Assembly: GCA_963723165.1 (NCBI GenBank) | Contig: CAVRPP010000010.1 | Location: 130,023 to 194,022 of the forward strand | Reading direction: 5' to 3' | Source: UBA4744 sp963723165 | Lineage (GTDB): Bacteria > Actinomycetota > Acidimicrobiia > Spongiisociales > UBA4744 | Length of the DNA stretch: 64,000 nt | Shown: positions 32,153-39,866 of the stretch, in pieces | Numbering within the stretch: the first letter of the stretch is position 1 | Layout of the letters: every line of letters begins with the position of its first letter | Notes under the pieces: model-generated | The model's database searches: none | The model's input: the letters and a program-made list of their open reading frames with translations, nothing else | What the model was told of the DNA's origin: nothing | Made by a program: the position numbers and the translations under genes

Positions 32153-33671
32153 AGCCTACGAAGCCGCAGTAGCCGAACTGGAAGGCGAACTCGAAGAGTC
32201 CCTGACAGCGGCCGGGTTCGGCTCGGTCGACACCCTGCTCAGCCCGGCGCAACGGCGGGCCGGGGGATTGCGCCGGAGACCGCGGCGACGGCCCCTCTGG
32301 CAGCTGGCGGCCGCCGGTCTGGGTGGAGCCGCCGTGCTGGCGGTTGGCGGGATCCTGGCAGTCAACCTGTTCGGGCCGGACGAGGTGACTACGACAACGG
32401 CAGCGCCGACGACGACCGCCCCGACTTCGACGACGACCACCCTGCCGCCTGAGCCCGGGGAGACCCCGCTGGGAATCCCGAAGAAGACGGATCGGGTGGC
32501 CGGTCAGTGGAGTTTCCGGGCGGATATCGGTGCGGAGGGCGCGACCGGTTTGCCGGGTGTGTCATCACGTTCGATGTTGCCGTCGGCGGATGGTTTCTAT
32601 TGGCAAGGTGAGGCCAACGATCAGATTCGTTCGTCGCCGGCGATCTTTGGTGAGACGGTGATGTTCGGGTCGGACGACGGGAGTTTGTACGGGTACGTGG
32701 TCACATCCGACCCGCCGTTGTTGTGGAACGTTCCGACCGGGGGTGCGGTGGTGGGGGCGCCGATCGTGGCAGAGGTGACTGCTCCGGGGGCGGGTCCGGG
32801 TTCGACCGATACGGATATGCGGGTGTTCTTCGGGTCTTTGGATGGGCGGTTCCGGTCACGCGACGCGTTCCAGGCGAGTGCCACCACGTCGACGTTCCCT
32901 GTGTTGGCCGACCCGCCCTTGGCGGGTATCTCGGCGGCGGCATTGGTCATGGATGATCGAGTGTTCTTTGGGACCGAAGATGGGCAGGTGTATGCGCTCG
33001 ACGCCGGTGAGCTGGAGGTGCCCGTCTGGGATGCCCCGTTCGACGCTCAGAGCAAGGTGACGGTGGCTCCGGTCGGCTTGGACGGGTTCGTGTATGTGGG
33101 AACCGAGGCGGGGGTGTTGTGGAAGATCGACGCTGAGTTGGGGACCGGCGAGGTTTGCTATCCGGGGGGTGGTGTGTCGATCACGTCGGAGCCGGTGATT
33201 GCGGATGGGATCATTTACATCCCGATCCGGGACAGCCAGTCGATCGATGCTCGCCGGGCGGGTTCGTGCGGTCCGGCTCCTTCGATCACTTTGTCGGCTC
33301 CGGTCGAGTCTTCACCGGCTGTAGACGGTGACATCCTCTACACCGGGAACGGCAGGTACCTGGAGGCGCGTGACCTCGCTACCTCGCAGACCCTGTGGAC
33401 CTTCCCTGGGGCCGACGGGCAGGTGGGTGGTCTGCCCGGCGTGGTCCGCTGGCCGGTGGTCGTCAAAGGTGGTATCTACTTCACCAGTGACGACGGGTGG
33501 TTGTGGGCGGTCGATAAGGACGGTCAGGAATTGTGGAGCTACAACCTGGGAGCCAGGTCGACTACCTCCCCGGCGCCCGGTACCGGCGTGGTGTTCGTCA
33601 CCGACCTGAGCGGCACTCTGCACGCTATCGGTTGTGACAGTCTGCCCGACTGCGCTCAGCCCGATTCCTAA
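32061..33671 (+). CDS. Membrane-anchored PQQ-like beta-propeller (3' part of the frameshifted gene)
   Basis: The coding sequence in this frame begins about 32028, directly after the presumed frameshift; ATG 32061 is the first in-frame start after it but its AAGGAG has no spacer, so independent translation is doubtful. The first 45 residues finish the helical domain (HIPEEWQEEW). One membrane helix (PLWQLAAAGLGGAAVLAVGG and on), a Thr-rich linker and a secreted propeller follow. Propeller blades show FGSDDGSLYGY, FFGSLDGRF, FFGTEDGQVYALD, YVGTEAGVLWKID and FTSDDGWLWAVDKDGQELW. Codon choice differs from neighbours (many TTG, GGG, GTG) from about 32500 to 33300. Its stop overlaps that of the convergent cNMP-binding gene. 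Confidence 0.72.
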   Translation: MAHHIPEEWQEEWSALPAIAPALAAPDVADEAYEAAVAELEGELEESLTAAGFGSVDTLLSPAQRRAGGLRRRPRRRPLWQLAAAGLGGAAVLAVGGILAVNLFGPDEVTTTTAAPTTTAPTSTTTTLPPEPGETPLGIPKKTDRVAGQWSFRADIGAEGATGLPGVSSRSMLPSADGFYWQGEANDQIRSSPAIFGETVMFGSDDGSLYGYVVTSDPPLLWNVPTGGAVVGAPIVAEVTAPGAGPGSTDTDMRVFFGSLDGRFRSRDAFQASATTSTFPVLADPPLAGISAAALVMDDRVFFGTEDGQVYALDAGELEVPVWDAPFDAQSKVTVAPVGLDGFVYVGTEAGVLWKIDAELGTGEVCYPGGGVSITSEPVIADGIIYIPIRDSQSIDARRAGSCGPAPSITLSAPVESSPAVDGDILYTGNGRYLEARDLATSQTLWTFPGADGQVGGLPGVVRWPVVVKGGIYFTSDDGWLWAVDKDGQELWSYNLGARSTTSPAPGTGVVFVTDLSGTLHAIGCDSLPDCAQPDS

Positions 33672-34102
33672 CGCCGGGCCAGCGCCTCGTCGGCCTTGCG
33701 GATTCTGCCTGCAAGGTCGGCCAGCATCGAGAGGGCGATCTCCGGGTGGGCCAGAATCAAGCCGCGGAAGTCCCAGCGAGTGAGCTGGAGAGCGCGGACA
33801 TCGTCGATCGCGATGACGTCGGCGGACCGCGGCGTCGAGTGGTCGGACACGAGGGCCATCTCCCCGAAATAGTCTCCCGCCCCGAGGGTTGCCAGCGTAA
33901 CGGGCCCTCTCCGCACCTCGACGCTGCCGGACAGAATGATCCAGAAGCCGGCCGCGCCGGTGTCGCCTTGTCTCACGATCACCTCACCATCAGCGAAGCT
34001 GCGCTCGTTCGCTTCACGGGCGACGGTGTCTATCTGGCTGTCATCCAGGCTGGCGAACAGTGAGACCTGCTTCAAGGCGCTTTCGGCATCGGGTGCGGCC
34101 AT
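33668..34102 (-). CDS. Stand-alone cyclic-nucleotide-binding domain protein
   Basis: 144 aa, a single Crp-type cNMP-binding beta-roll with no DNA-binding domain. Motifs: LFASLDDSQIDTVA, GEVIVRQGDTGAAGFWIILSG, and the phosphate-binding cassette YFGEMALVSD...PRSADV with the conserved Glu and Arg. A C-terminal helix (FRGLILAHPEIALSMLADLA) follows. It probably binds cAMP/cGMP and acts through a partner protein. It has a GGAGGG site. Its stop codon overlaps that of the propeller gene on the other strand, so the two genes are tail to tail. Confidence 0.85.
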   Translation of the reverse strand: MAAPDAESALKQVSLFASLDDSQIDTVAREANERSFADGEVIVRQGDTGAAGFWIILSGSVEVRRGPVTLATLGAGDYFGEMALVSDHSTPRSADVIAIDDVRALQLTRWDFRGLILAHPEIALSMLADLAGRIRKADEALARR

Positions 34103-34165
34103 GGTGTTCCCTCCAGGTTTGCTGCTAAAACCCTACCGGAGTGTGGTCCGTCCGGCGCTCTTGTC

Positions 34166-34214
34166 GTTCTGGCGTCGATTTCGGAGCGCAAGTGTCGGTT
34201 TTTGACGCCAGAAC
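34166..34214. repeat. 49-nt palindromic element, copy 2
   Basis: GTTCTGGCGTC (34166-34176) and GACGCCAGAAC (34204-34214) form a perfect 11-bp stem around 27 nt. It lies 6 nt beyond the glnR stop (minus strand). Read on that strand, it begins AACCCGTTCTGGCGTCAA exactly as copy 1 does after asd. Confidence 0.72.
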
Positions 34215-34220
34215 GGGTTG

Positions 34221-34844
34221 TTATCCGAATCGGTAGCCGACCGAGCGGACGGTGGTGATCCAGCTGGCTCGTTCTTCGCCCAGCTTGGATCGCAGGCGCC
34301 GGACGTGGACATCCACAGTGCGCGCCCCGCCGAAATAGTCGTAGCCCCACACCTTCGACAACAGCTGCTCGCGGCTCCAGACCCTTCCCTGGTTCTCGGT
34401 GAAGAAATGCAGCAGCTCATATTCCATGTAGGTCAAGTCAACGGGCCGGCCGTTCACGGTCGCCTGATAGGTGGCCGTGTTCAGCTCGAGGTCTTTGAAC
34501 CGTACGACCTCGCCGGCCGGTTCGCTGCCGGAGAGGCGAGTCAGGCGAACTCGCAACTCAACCGGATCGGCCGGCTTCATGAGGAAATCGGCCGCGAAGT
34601 CCGCATCGGCCAGGACGCCGGCCTGGCTCCGGTCGACGACCAGCAGGACATCGATCCCGAGATCCTCGGCGAGTCCGCGGGCTCGTCGGAGCGTTGCGGC
34701 CGGTTCGGAACCGACTTCGAAAACGGCGACCGCCCACTCACCGGCTACCGGTTGCTCGGGCAGCGGAGTCGTTTCGGCGCCCGCCAGCAGCATGGCTTCG
34801 GCCAGCCCGTTCGAGAGCTCGGAGGGGTGTATGGCGACCAGCAT
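34221..34844 (-). CDS. glnR: GlnR-type OmpR-family nitrogen regulator
   Basis: 207 aa from ATG 34844, which overlaps the glnA stop (TGATG). The N-terminal receiver is atypical: the acceptor region reads WAVAVFEVGSEP with no clear phosphorylatable Asp, as expected for the orphan regulator GlnR. The C-terminal winged helix has GRVWSREQLLSKVWGYDYFG and ARTVDVHVRRLRSKLG, close to actinobacterial GlnR. GlnR activates or represses nitrogen genes by binding paired GTNAC/GAAAC half-sites. Such a site lies 1.4 kb away, between the two glnA genes. A PhoB-like regulator is the alternative; the operon context favours GlnR. Confidence 0.82.
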   Translation of the reverse strand: MLVAIHPSELSNGLAEAMLLAGAETTPLPEQPVAGEWAVAVFEVGSEPAATLRRARGLAEDLGIDVLLVVDRSQAGVLADADFAADFLMKPADPVELRVRLTRLSGSEPAGEVVRFKDLELNTATYQATVNGRPVDLTYMEYELLHFFTENQGRVWSREQLLSKVWGYDYFGGARTVDVHVRRLRSKLGEERASWITTVRSVGYRFG

Positions 34845-36169
34845 CAGAGGATGGGGAGGTATTCCTCGAGCTCGAACTGAGAGACGTGGTGCTGGTAACG
34901 GTCCCATTCCTTGCGCTTGTTGCGCAGGAACCAGTCGAACACGTGCTCGCCGAGGGCCTCGGCCACCAGTTCGGAGTTCTCCATCACGTCGAGCGCTTCT
35001 GACAAGGTTTCCGGAAGCCGCTTGATGCCCGCTGCGGCTCGTTCGCTCGACGTCAGGTCGAAGACGTTTCCCATCATTTCGGGCGGGAGTTCGTAGTTCC
35101 TCTCAATGCCCCGCAATCCCGCTGCCAACAACACCGAAAAAGCCAGATACGGGTTGCACGCTGCGTCGGGGGATCGGTACTCCAGGCGGGTGCTGGATGG
35201 CTTGCCTGCTTTGACGGTTGGGATCCGCACGAGGGCAGACTGGTTGTTGCGGGCCCAGAAGACGTACACGGGTGCTTCGAAACCGGGCACCAACCGCTTG
35301 TACGAGTTGACCCATTGGTTTGTCACAGCGGTGATCTCCCGGGCGTGGGTGGTCAGGCCGGCGATGAAACTCTGCGCCACTTTTGACAGCCGGTTCTCGC
35401 TGCCGGCCTCGTAGAAGGCGTTCTCATCACCCTCAAAAAGAGACAGGTGCATGTGGAATCCGCTGCCGTCGTGCTTTTCGAGCGGCTTGGGCATGAACGT
35501 TGCATAGATTCCGTGCTCGAGGGCGACTTCTTTGACCGTCAGGCGGAACGTCATTACGTTGTCTGCCATGGTCAGTGCGTCGGTATAACGCAGGTCGATC
35601 TCGTGCTGGCTGGGCGAAACCTCGTGGTGTGAGTACTCCACCGGGATCCCCAGCTGCTCGAGTGCATTGATGGTGGTTCGCCGGTACTCCTGGGCCACAT
35701 CGAGCGGAGTCAGGTCGAAGTACCCGCCGCGATCCAGCACTTTTGGTTCCGGCGACGTGTCTTCGAAGTAGAAGTATTCGAGCTCTGGACCTACGTAGAA
35801 CTCGTAGCCGAGGTCGGCGGCTCTGCGCAGGTTTCGCTTCAAGACCCAGCGCGGGTCCCCTTCGAAGGGTTCGCCGTCGGTGGTGAGAATGTCGCAAAAC
35901 ATGCTGGCGACCTGAGTGGACGGCCGCCAGGGCAGGATCTGGAACGTCGAGGGGTCGGGACGGGCGATCATGTCGGCTTCCTGGATACGGGCATACCCGT
36001 CGATGGCCGATCCGTCGAACGTCATTCCTTCCTCGAAGGCAACTTCGAGTTCGGCCGGGCTGATCGATACCGACTTCAAGAAACCCTGTACGTCCGTGAA
36101 CCACAGCCTCACGAATCGGATCCCGCGTTCCTCTACGGTGCGCAGCACGTATTCAGCTTGTTTGTCCAT
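34844..36169 (-). CDS. glnA: Glutamine synthetase type I, alpha-like
   Basis: 441 aa, the shorter form. Motifs: MTFDGSAIDGYARIQEADM, YVGPELEYFYFE, KHDGSGFHMHLSLFEG (ATP/metal), VNSYKRLVPGFEAPVYVFWA and SALVRIP. The adenylylation tyrosine context seen in the other copy (DLPPEE) is absent, and the length matches the GSI-alpha group. It makes glutamine from glutamate, ammonia and ATP, or a related gamma-glutamyl amide. An AAGGAG site precedes the ATG. It is followed directly by glnR, so the regulator is co-transcribed with a putative target. Confidence 0.92.
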   Translation of the reverse strand: MDKQAEYVLRTVEERGIRFVRLWFTDVQGFLKSVSISPAELEVAFEEGMTFDGSAIDGYARIQEADMIARPDPSTFQILPWRPSTQVASMFCDILTTDGEPFEGDPRWVLKRNLRRAADLGYEFYVGPELEYFYFEDTSPEPKVLDRGGYFDLTPLDVAQEYRRTTINALEQLGIPVEYSHHEVSPSQHEIDLRYTDALTMADNVMTFRLTVKEVALEHGIYATFMPKPLEKHDGSGFHMHLSLFEGDENAFYEAGSENRLSKVAQSFIAGLTTHAREITAVTNQWVNSYKRLVPGFEAPVYVFWARNNQSALVRIPTVKAGKPSSTRLEYRSPDAACNPYLAFSVLLAAGLRGIERNYELPPEMMGNVFDLTSSERAAAGIKRLPETLSEALDVMENSELVAEALGEHVFDWFLRNKRKEWDRYQHHVSQFELEEYLPIL

Positions 36170-36199
36170 CCCGGTGACTCCTTGCGGTTTTCACCGGCA

Positions 36200-36229
36200 A
36201 AGGTAGCGGAGCCGCCGGCCTCCACCTAA
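36200..36229 (-). promoter_or_regulatory. Candidate promoter of the alpha-type glnA
   Basis: On the minus strand TTAGGT (36229-36224) and TACCTT (36205-36200) are spaced by 18 nt, ahead of an AAGGAG-led ATG at 36169. The GlnR box starts 14 nt upstream of this -35 box. Confidence 0.4.
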
Positions 36230-36243
36230 CGAGGGGGCCGCCC

Positions 36244-36281
36244 GAAACACAGCGTTCACATTCCTGCAACCGTCCAGTAAT
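36244..36281 (+). promoter_or_regulatory. GlnR operator with four half-sites between divergent glnA genes
   Basis: Four pentamers at strict 11-nt steps: GAAAC (36244), TTCAC (36255), GCAAC (36266), GTAAT (36277), each separated by 6 nt. They alternate between the two half-site classes described for GlnR boxes in streptomycetes (GaAAC and gTnAC). The array lies 48 nt ahead of the beta-type glnA ATG, just upstream of a TACAAA sequence (36292-36297), and also just behind the alpha-type glnA promoter. It could serve both genes. Confidence 0.7.
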
Positions 36282-36328
36282 TGCGACCGGGTACAAAGCT
36301 CGGAGCACATAACGAAAGAGGAGCAACC

Positions 36329-37750
36329 ATGCCCAAAACACCTGCTGATGTCTTGGAAATGCTCGGCGAGGACGTTGAGTTTGTCGACCTCCGGTTTGCG
36401 GACCTGCCCGGACAGGTGCAGCACTTCACCATCCCGGCCGGTCAACTCGACCTCGACTCTTTTGAGGAGGGTTTCGGGTTCGACGGTTCGTCCATCAGAG
36501 GATTTCAGGAGATCCAGGAATCGGACATGATTCTCAAACCGGATCCCGACACAGCTCTGATCGATCCATTCATGGAACACAAGACCCTGTTGCTGTACTG
36601 CTTCGTACACGATCCGATCTCCCATGAGCCTTACAACCGTGACCCCCGCTACGTCGCCAAGAAGGCCGAGCAGTATCTGCTGGGGACCGGGCTGGCTGAT
36701 ACTTCCTACTGGGGCCCTGAGGCAGAGTTCTACATCTTCGACTCGGCCCGGTTTGCGCAGAACCAGTATTCGGCGTTCTACGAGGTCGATTCGATTGAGG
36801 GAGCCTGGAATTCCGGTGCTGAAGAGGATGGCCGGAACCTCGCATACAAGCCTCGATACAAGGAGGGATATTTCCCGGTTCCACCGACCGATCACTTCCA
36901 GGACCTCCGCTCGGAGATGTCGGCCGTGCTGGCCAAAGCCGGGATCGAGGTTGAGGTCCACCATCACGAAGTGGGCACCGCCGGCCAAGCCGAGATCGAC
37001 ATCCGGTACACCACCTTGCTGCGGCAAGCCGACAACGTCACCTTGTTCAAGTACATCGTCAAGAACGTGGCCTGGCAGTACGGGAAGACCGTGACCTTCA
37101 TGCCGAAACCCATTTTCGAGGACAACGGGTCCGGCATGCATACCCACCAGAGTCTTTGGAAGGGTGGCGTCCCGCTGTTCTACGACGAGACCGGCTACGC
37201 CGGCCTGTCGGATATGGCTCGCTGGTATATCGGCGGGTTGCTCAAGCATGCCCGCGCCGTGCTGGCTTTCGCGGCACCCACCACTAACTCATATCGCCGC
37301 TTGGTGCCCGGCTACGAAGCGCCGGTCAACCTGGTCTATAGCCAGCGCAACCGGTCGGCCGCAGTCCGGATCCCCCTGTACTCGCAGAAACCCGCCCTCA
37401 AGCGGCTCGAGTTCCGCTGTCCGGATCCGGCCGCCAATGCCTACCTGGCTTTCTCCGCCATGCTGATGGCCGGTTTGGACGGAATCGAGAACCAGATCGA
37501 ACCGCCCCCGCCGGTCGACAAGGACATCTACGACCTGCCCCCCGAAGAGTTGAAGAATCTGCCATCGGTGCCGGCCAGCCTCGAAGAAGCCCTGGACGCG
37601 CTCGAAGCCGACCACGACTTCCTCTTGAAGGGCGACGTGTTCACCCCCGACCTGATCGAGGCATGGCTGGACTACAAGCGCAGCTCCGAAGTAGACGCCA
37701 TGCGGCTGCGTCCCCACCCGTACGAGTTCTACATGTATTACGACATCTAG
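36329..37750 (+). CDS. glnA: Glutamine synthetase type I, beta
   Basis: 473 aa from ATG 36329 (GAGGAG site 5 nt upstream), typical of the GSI-beta dodecamer. Motifs: FGFDGSSIRGFQEIQESDM, WGPEAEFYIFD, DNGSGMHTHQSLWKGG, VPGYEAPVNLVYSQRNRSAA and CPDPAANAYLAF. The adenylylation site is present (KDIYDLPPEE, Tyr in the canonical position), so activity could be switched by a GlnE-type enzyme. This is likely the main ammonia-assimilating enzyme. The GlnR box just upstream implies control by the neighbouring regulator. Confidence 0.95.
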   Translation: MPKTPADVLEMLGEDVEFVDLRFADLPGQVQHFTIPAGQLDLDSFEEGFGFDGSSIRGFQEIQESDMILKPDPDTALIDPFMEHKTLLLYCFVHDPISHEPYNRDPRYVAKKAEQYLLGTGLADTSYWGPEAEFYIFDSARFAQNQYSAFYEVDSIEGAWNSGAEEDGRNLAYKPRYKEGYFPVPPTDHFQDLRSEMSAVLAKAGIEVEVHHHEVGTAGQAEIDIRYTTLLRQADNVTLFKYIVKNVAWQYGKTVTFMPKPIFEDNGSGMHTHQSLWKGGVPLFYDETGYAGLSDMARWYIGGLLKHARAVLAFAAPTTNSYRRLVPGYEAPVNLVYSQRNRSAAVRIPLYSQKPALKRLEFRCPDPAANAYLAFSAMLMAGLDGIENQIEPPPPVDKDIYDLPPEELKNLPSVPASLEEALDALEADHDFLLKGDVFTPDLIEAWLDYKRSSEVDAMRLRPHPYEFYMYYDI

Positions 37751-37805
37751 GGGTACCTGCTCTCCCGCTGATGGCCGGCCGGCATTTCGGAAGACGGGGA
37801 CGAGC

Positions 37806-37844
37806 AACCTCGCTCTCTGCCCGTCCGGGCTCAAGAGAGAGGTT
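37806..37844. terminator. Nested stem-loop after the beta-type glnA
   Basis: AACCTC and TCTCT (with a 2-nt bulge) pair with AGAGA and GAGGTT; inside, GCCC pairs with GGGC around GTCC. The structure lies between the glnA stop and the histidine kinase start and lacks a T tract. It may terminate glnA transcripts or stabilise their 3' end. Confidence 0.45.
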
Positions 37845-37864
37845 CTGGCAACCGACAATTACCT

Positions 37865-39742
37865 ATGGTCCTTCCAGGAGATGACAGGGCGGTTGGCTCG
37901 CGCCGGCCATCAGCGCTCGAGCCTGAGCCCGGCGTCGTCGCAGCAACCAGGTCTGTTGAACTGCTCGAGCAAGAACTCGGTGAGCTGGTCTGGGAGACGG
38001 ACAGCCGTCTGCGTTACGAACACGCCTTGGCCGAATGTGCCCGGGCGCTACTGACCTCGCCTCGAGAGTCCACCCTCGAGGTGGTCCTCAACGCATTGCT
38101 GTCGGCCACCGACGCCAGCTACGCCTTCATCGAGCGCAATGTCGACGATCCTTCGTTGGGCTTTTGCTCCCGCACGGTCCAAGAGGTTGAGCGTTCCGGG
38201 CTGGGAGAACCCGCGGACGACGGCTACTGGAGTCTTGTGCCCTGGGACCGGATGCCTACATCGCTAGCGGTTCTCGAGAAAGGCAATCCCTTCTCATTTC
38301 TCGTCGCCGAGCTCACCGGTCCGGAACGTGAGCTCTATCACGAGGACCCGTTTCCCGTAGTTTCAGAGCTCGACATCCCCATCTTCGTGAGAGATCGCTG
38401 GGTCGGACTCATCGGGTTCGCGGACAAGGCGGAGGCACGAACCTGGTCGGAAGAGGATCTACGTCTGCTGGAGGTCGCCGCCGCCTTGATCGGCTCCTAC
38501 TGGGATCGTGAAGACTCCGAGTCTCTCCTTCGGGAGAACCTCCGGAGAGAGGAGGGGCGGGTACGTCGCGAACGGGCTCTCTCCAGGTGCTCGGCGGCCT
38601 TGCTCAAATCCGGGACCGAGGACGACCTCGACGTGGCGTTGAACGTGCTGTTGGAAGCAACAGAGTCAAGCTCGGTCTTTGTCGAACGGAATGTCGATCA
38701 TCCCGATCTTGGCCTTTGCTCATCGATGATCCTGGAAGCGCCGCTGTCGGCTTCGTCGGGCATATGGGAGATGGTTCCCTGGTCGTCAATGCCGATTTCA
38801 CACCGACACCTGTCACGAGGAGAGACATTCTCTTTCCTGATCAAAGACCTCACCGGCATCGAGGCGGAGACCTATGCCCGAAGCGACGCGAAATCGGAGC
38901 TCAACATACCGATTTTCGTCGATGGTGAGTGGGTAGGTTTGGTCGGGTTCACCGACCGCCTCACCGAACGTGTGTGGGATACCGAAGAAGTTGAGTTCCT
39001 GCGAACCGTATCCGAGATGATTGCCGCATTCTGGGAGCGGCAAGCTGCCTACGAGAAACTCGAACAGTTAGTCCGTTCCAAGGACGAGTTCATTGCCAGC
39101 GTTAGCCACGAGTTGCGGACCCCTCTGACGGTTGTGGTGGGCCTGGCAAACGAGATGAAGGAAGGTTTCGGACAGTTCACAGACGATGAGCTCCGCGAAT
39201 TCATCGGCCTGGTCGCCGGTCAAGGCAACGAGGTAGCCAATATCGTCGAAGACCTACTGGTGATTGCCCGGGCCGATATCGACAGGATCACGGTGCTCCC
39301 AGAGTCGGTGGATCTTGTTGCTCACGTGAGGGCGGTTTTCGCCGGACTCGAACAGGAGGAGGAATTGAACATCATCGGGCAGACGCCTCCGACCTGGTGC
39401 GACCCGGGGCGCCTTCGTCAGATCATTCGCAACCTGCTCACGAATGCAGTTCGATACGGCGGCGAGCGGGTACGTGTCGAGCTGGGAGTGATGGGCGATC
39501 ATGCTCGTCTCGAAGTCTGCGACGACGGGCCCGGCATCGGTGAGCAGGATCAGGACCGGGTTTTCGAGGCATACCACCGTGCCCACGATCGGCGGGGTCA
39601 ACCGGCCTCTGTGGGGCTGGGGCTCACGGTCAGCAAACGACTGGCCGAGCTGATGGGCGGCAACCTGGCCTACTACCGGAGGGACGGTTGGAGTGTGTTC
39701 GCGCTGTCGTTGCCACTTACCACCGGAGACATCGACGGTTAG
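37865..39742 (+). CDS. Sensor histidine kinase with two tandem GAF-like domains
   Basis: 625 aa, apparently soluble (no membrane helix). Two homologous GAF-like sensor domains (about 50-215 and 240-395) share ERNVDDPSLGFCS / ERNVDHPDLGLCS, LVPWDRMPTS / MVPWSSMPIS, and LDIPIFVRDRWVGLIGF / LNIPIFVDGEWVGLVGF. A HisKA domain has FIASVSHELRTPLTVVVG with phosphoacceptor H415. The HATPase (about 495-620) has N (RNLLTNAVRYGG), G1 (DDGPGIG) and G2 (VGLGLTVSKRL) boxes. It should be an active kinase; no adjacent response regulator exists, but two orphan receivers occur earlier in the window. Confidence 0.9.
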   Translation: MVLPGDDRAVGSRRPSALEPEPGVVAATRSVELLEQELGELVWETDSRLRYEHALAECARALLTSPRESTLEVVLNALLSATDASYAFIERNVDDPSLGFCSRTVQEVERSGLGEPADDGYWSLVPWDRMPTSLAVLEKGNPFSFLVAELTGPERELYHEDPFPVVSELDIPIFVRDRWVGLIGFADKAEARTWSEEDLRLLEVAAALIGSYWDREDSESLLRENLRREEGRVRRERALSRCSAALLKSGTEDDLDVALNVLLEATESSSVFVERNVDHPDLGLCSSMILEAPLSASSGIWEMVPWSSMPISHRHLSRGETFSFLIKDLTGIEAETYARSDAKSELNIPIFVDGEWVGLVGFTDRLTERVWDTEEVEFLRTVSEMIAAFWERQAAYEKLEQLVRSKDEFIASVSHELRTPLTVVVGLANEMKEGFGQFTDDELREFIGLVAGQGNEVANIVEDLLVIARADIDRITVLPESVDLVAHVRAVFAGLEQEEELNIIGQTPPTWCDPGRLRQIIRNLLTNAVRYGGERVRVELGVMGDHARLEVCDDGPGIGEQDQDRVFEAYHRAHDRRGQPASVGLGLTVSKRLAELMGGNLAYYRRDGWSVFALSLPLTTGDIDG

Positions 39743-39761
39743 CCGGTAACTACCCGGCTAA

Positions 39762-39860
39762 AAGACTTCCCGGCACCAGGGGGCGGGATGCCAGGCAAAC
39801 ATGGCATCGGCGCGGAGACCTCTTTCAGCGACCCTTCGATTCGCCCCGGCAGCCATGAGG
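39762..39860 (-). pseudogene. Duplicated 3' end of the Eis-like acetyltransferase gene
   Basis: This 99-nt stretch matches 40531-40629, the last 33 codons of the acetyltransferase at 40527, with only a few substitutions and compensating one-base gaps that break the frame. A stop codon still follows the terminal GAA GTC TTT. It is a remnant of a duplicated gene, separated from the intact copy by the SRPBCC gene. Confidence 0.75.
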
Positions 39861-39866
39861 AGCCGG

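Noticed and set aside
36170..36328. Glutamine riboswitch between the glnA genes
   Set aside because: The conserved core of the known glnA riboswitch was not found; the 11-nt-phased pentamers are better explained as protein-binding sites.
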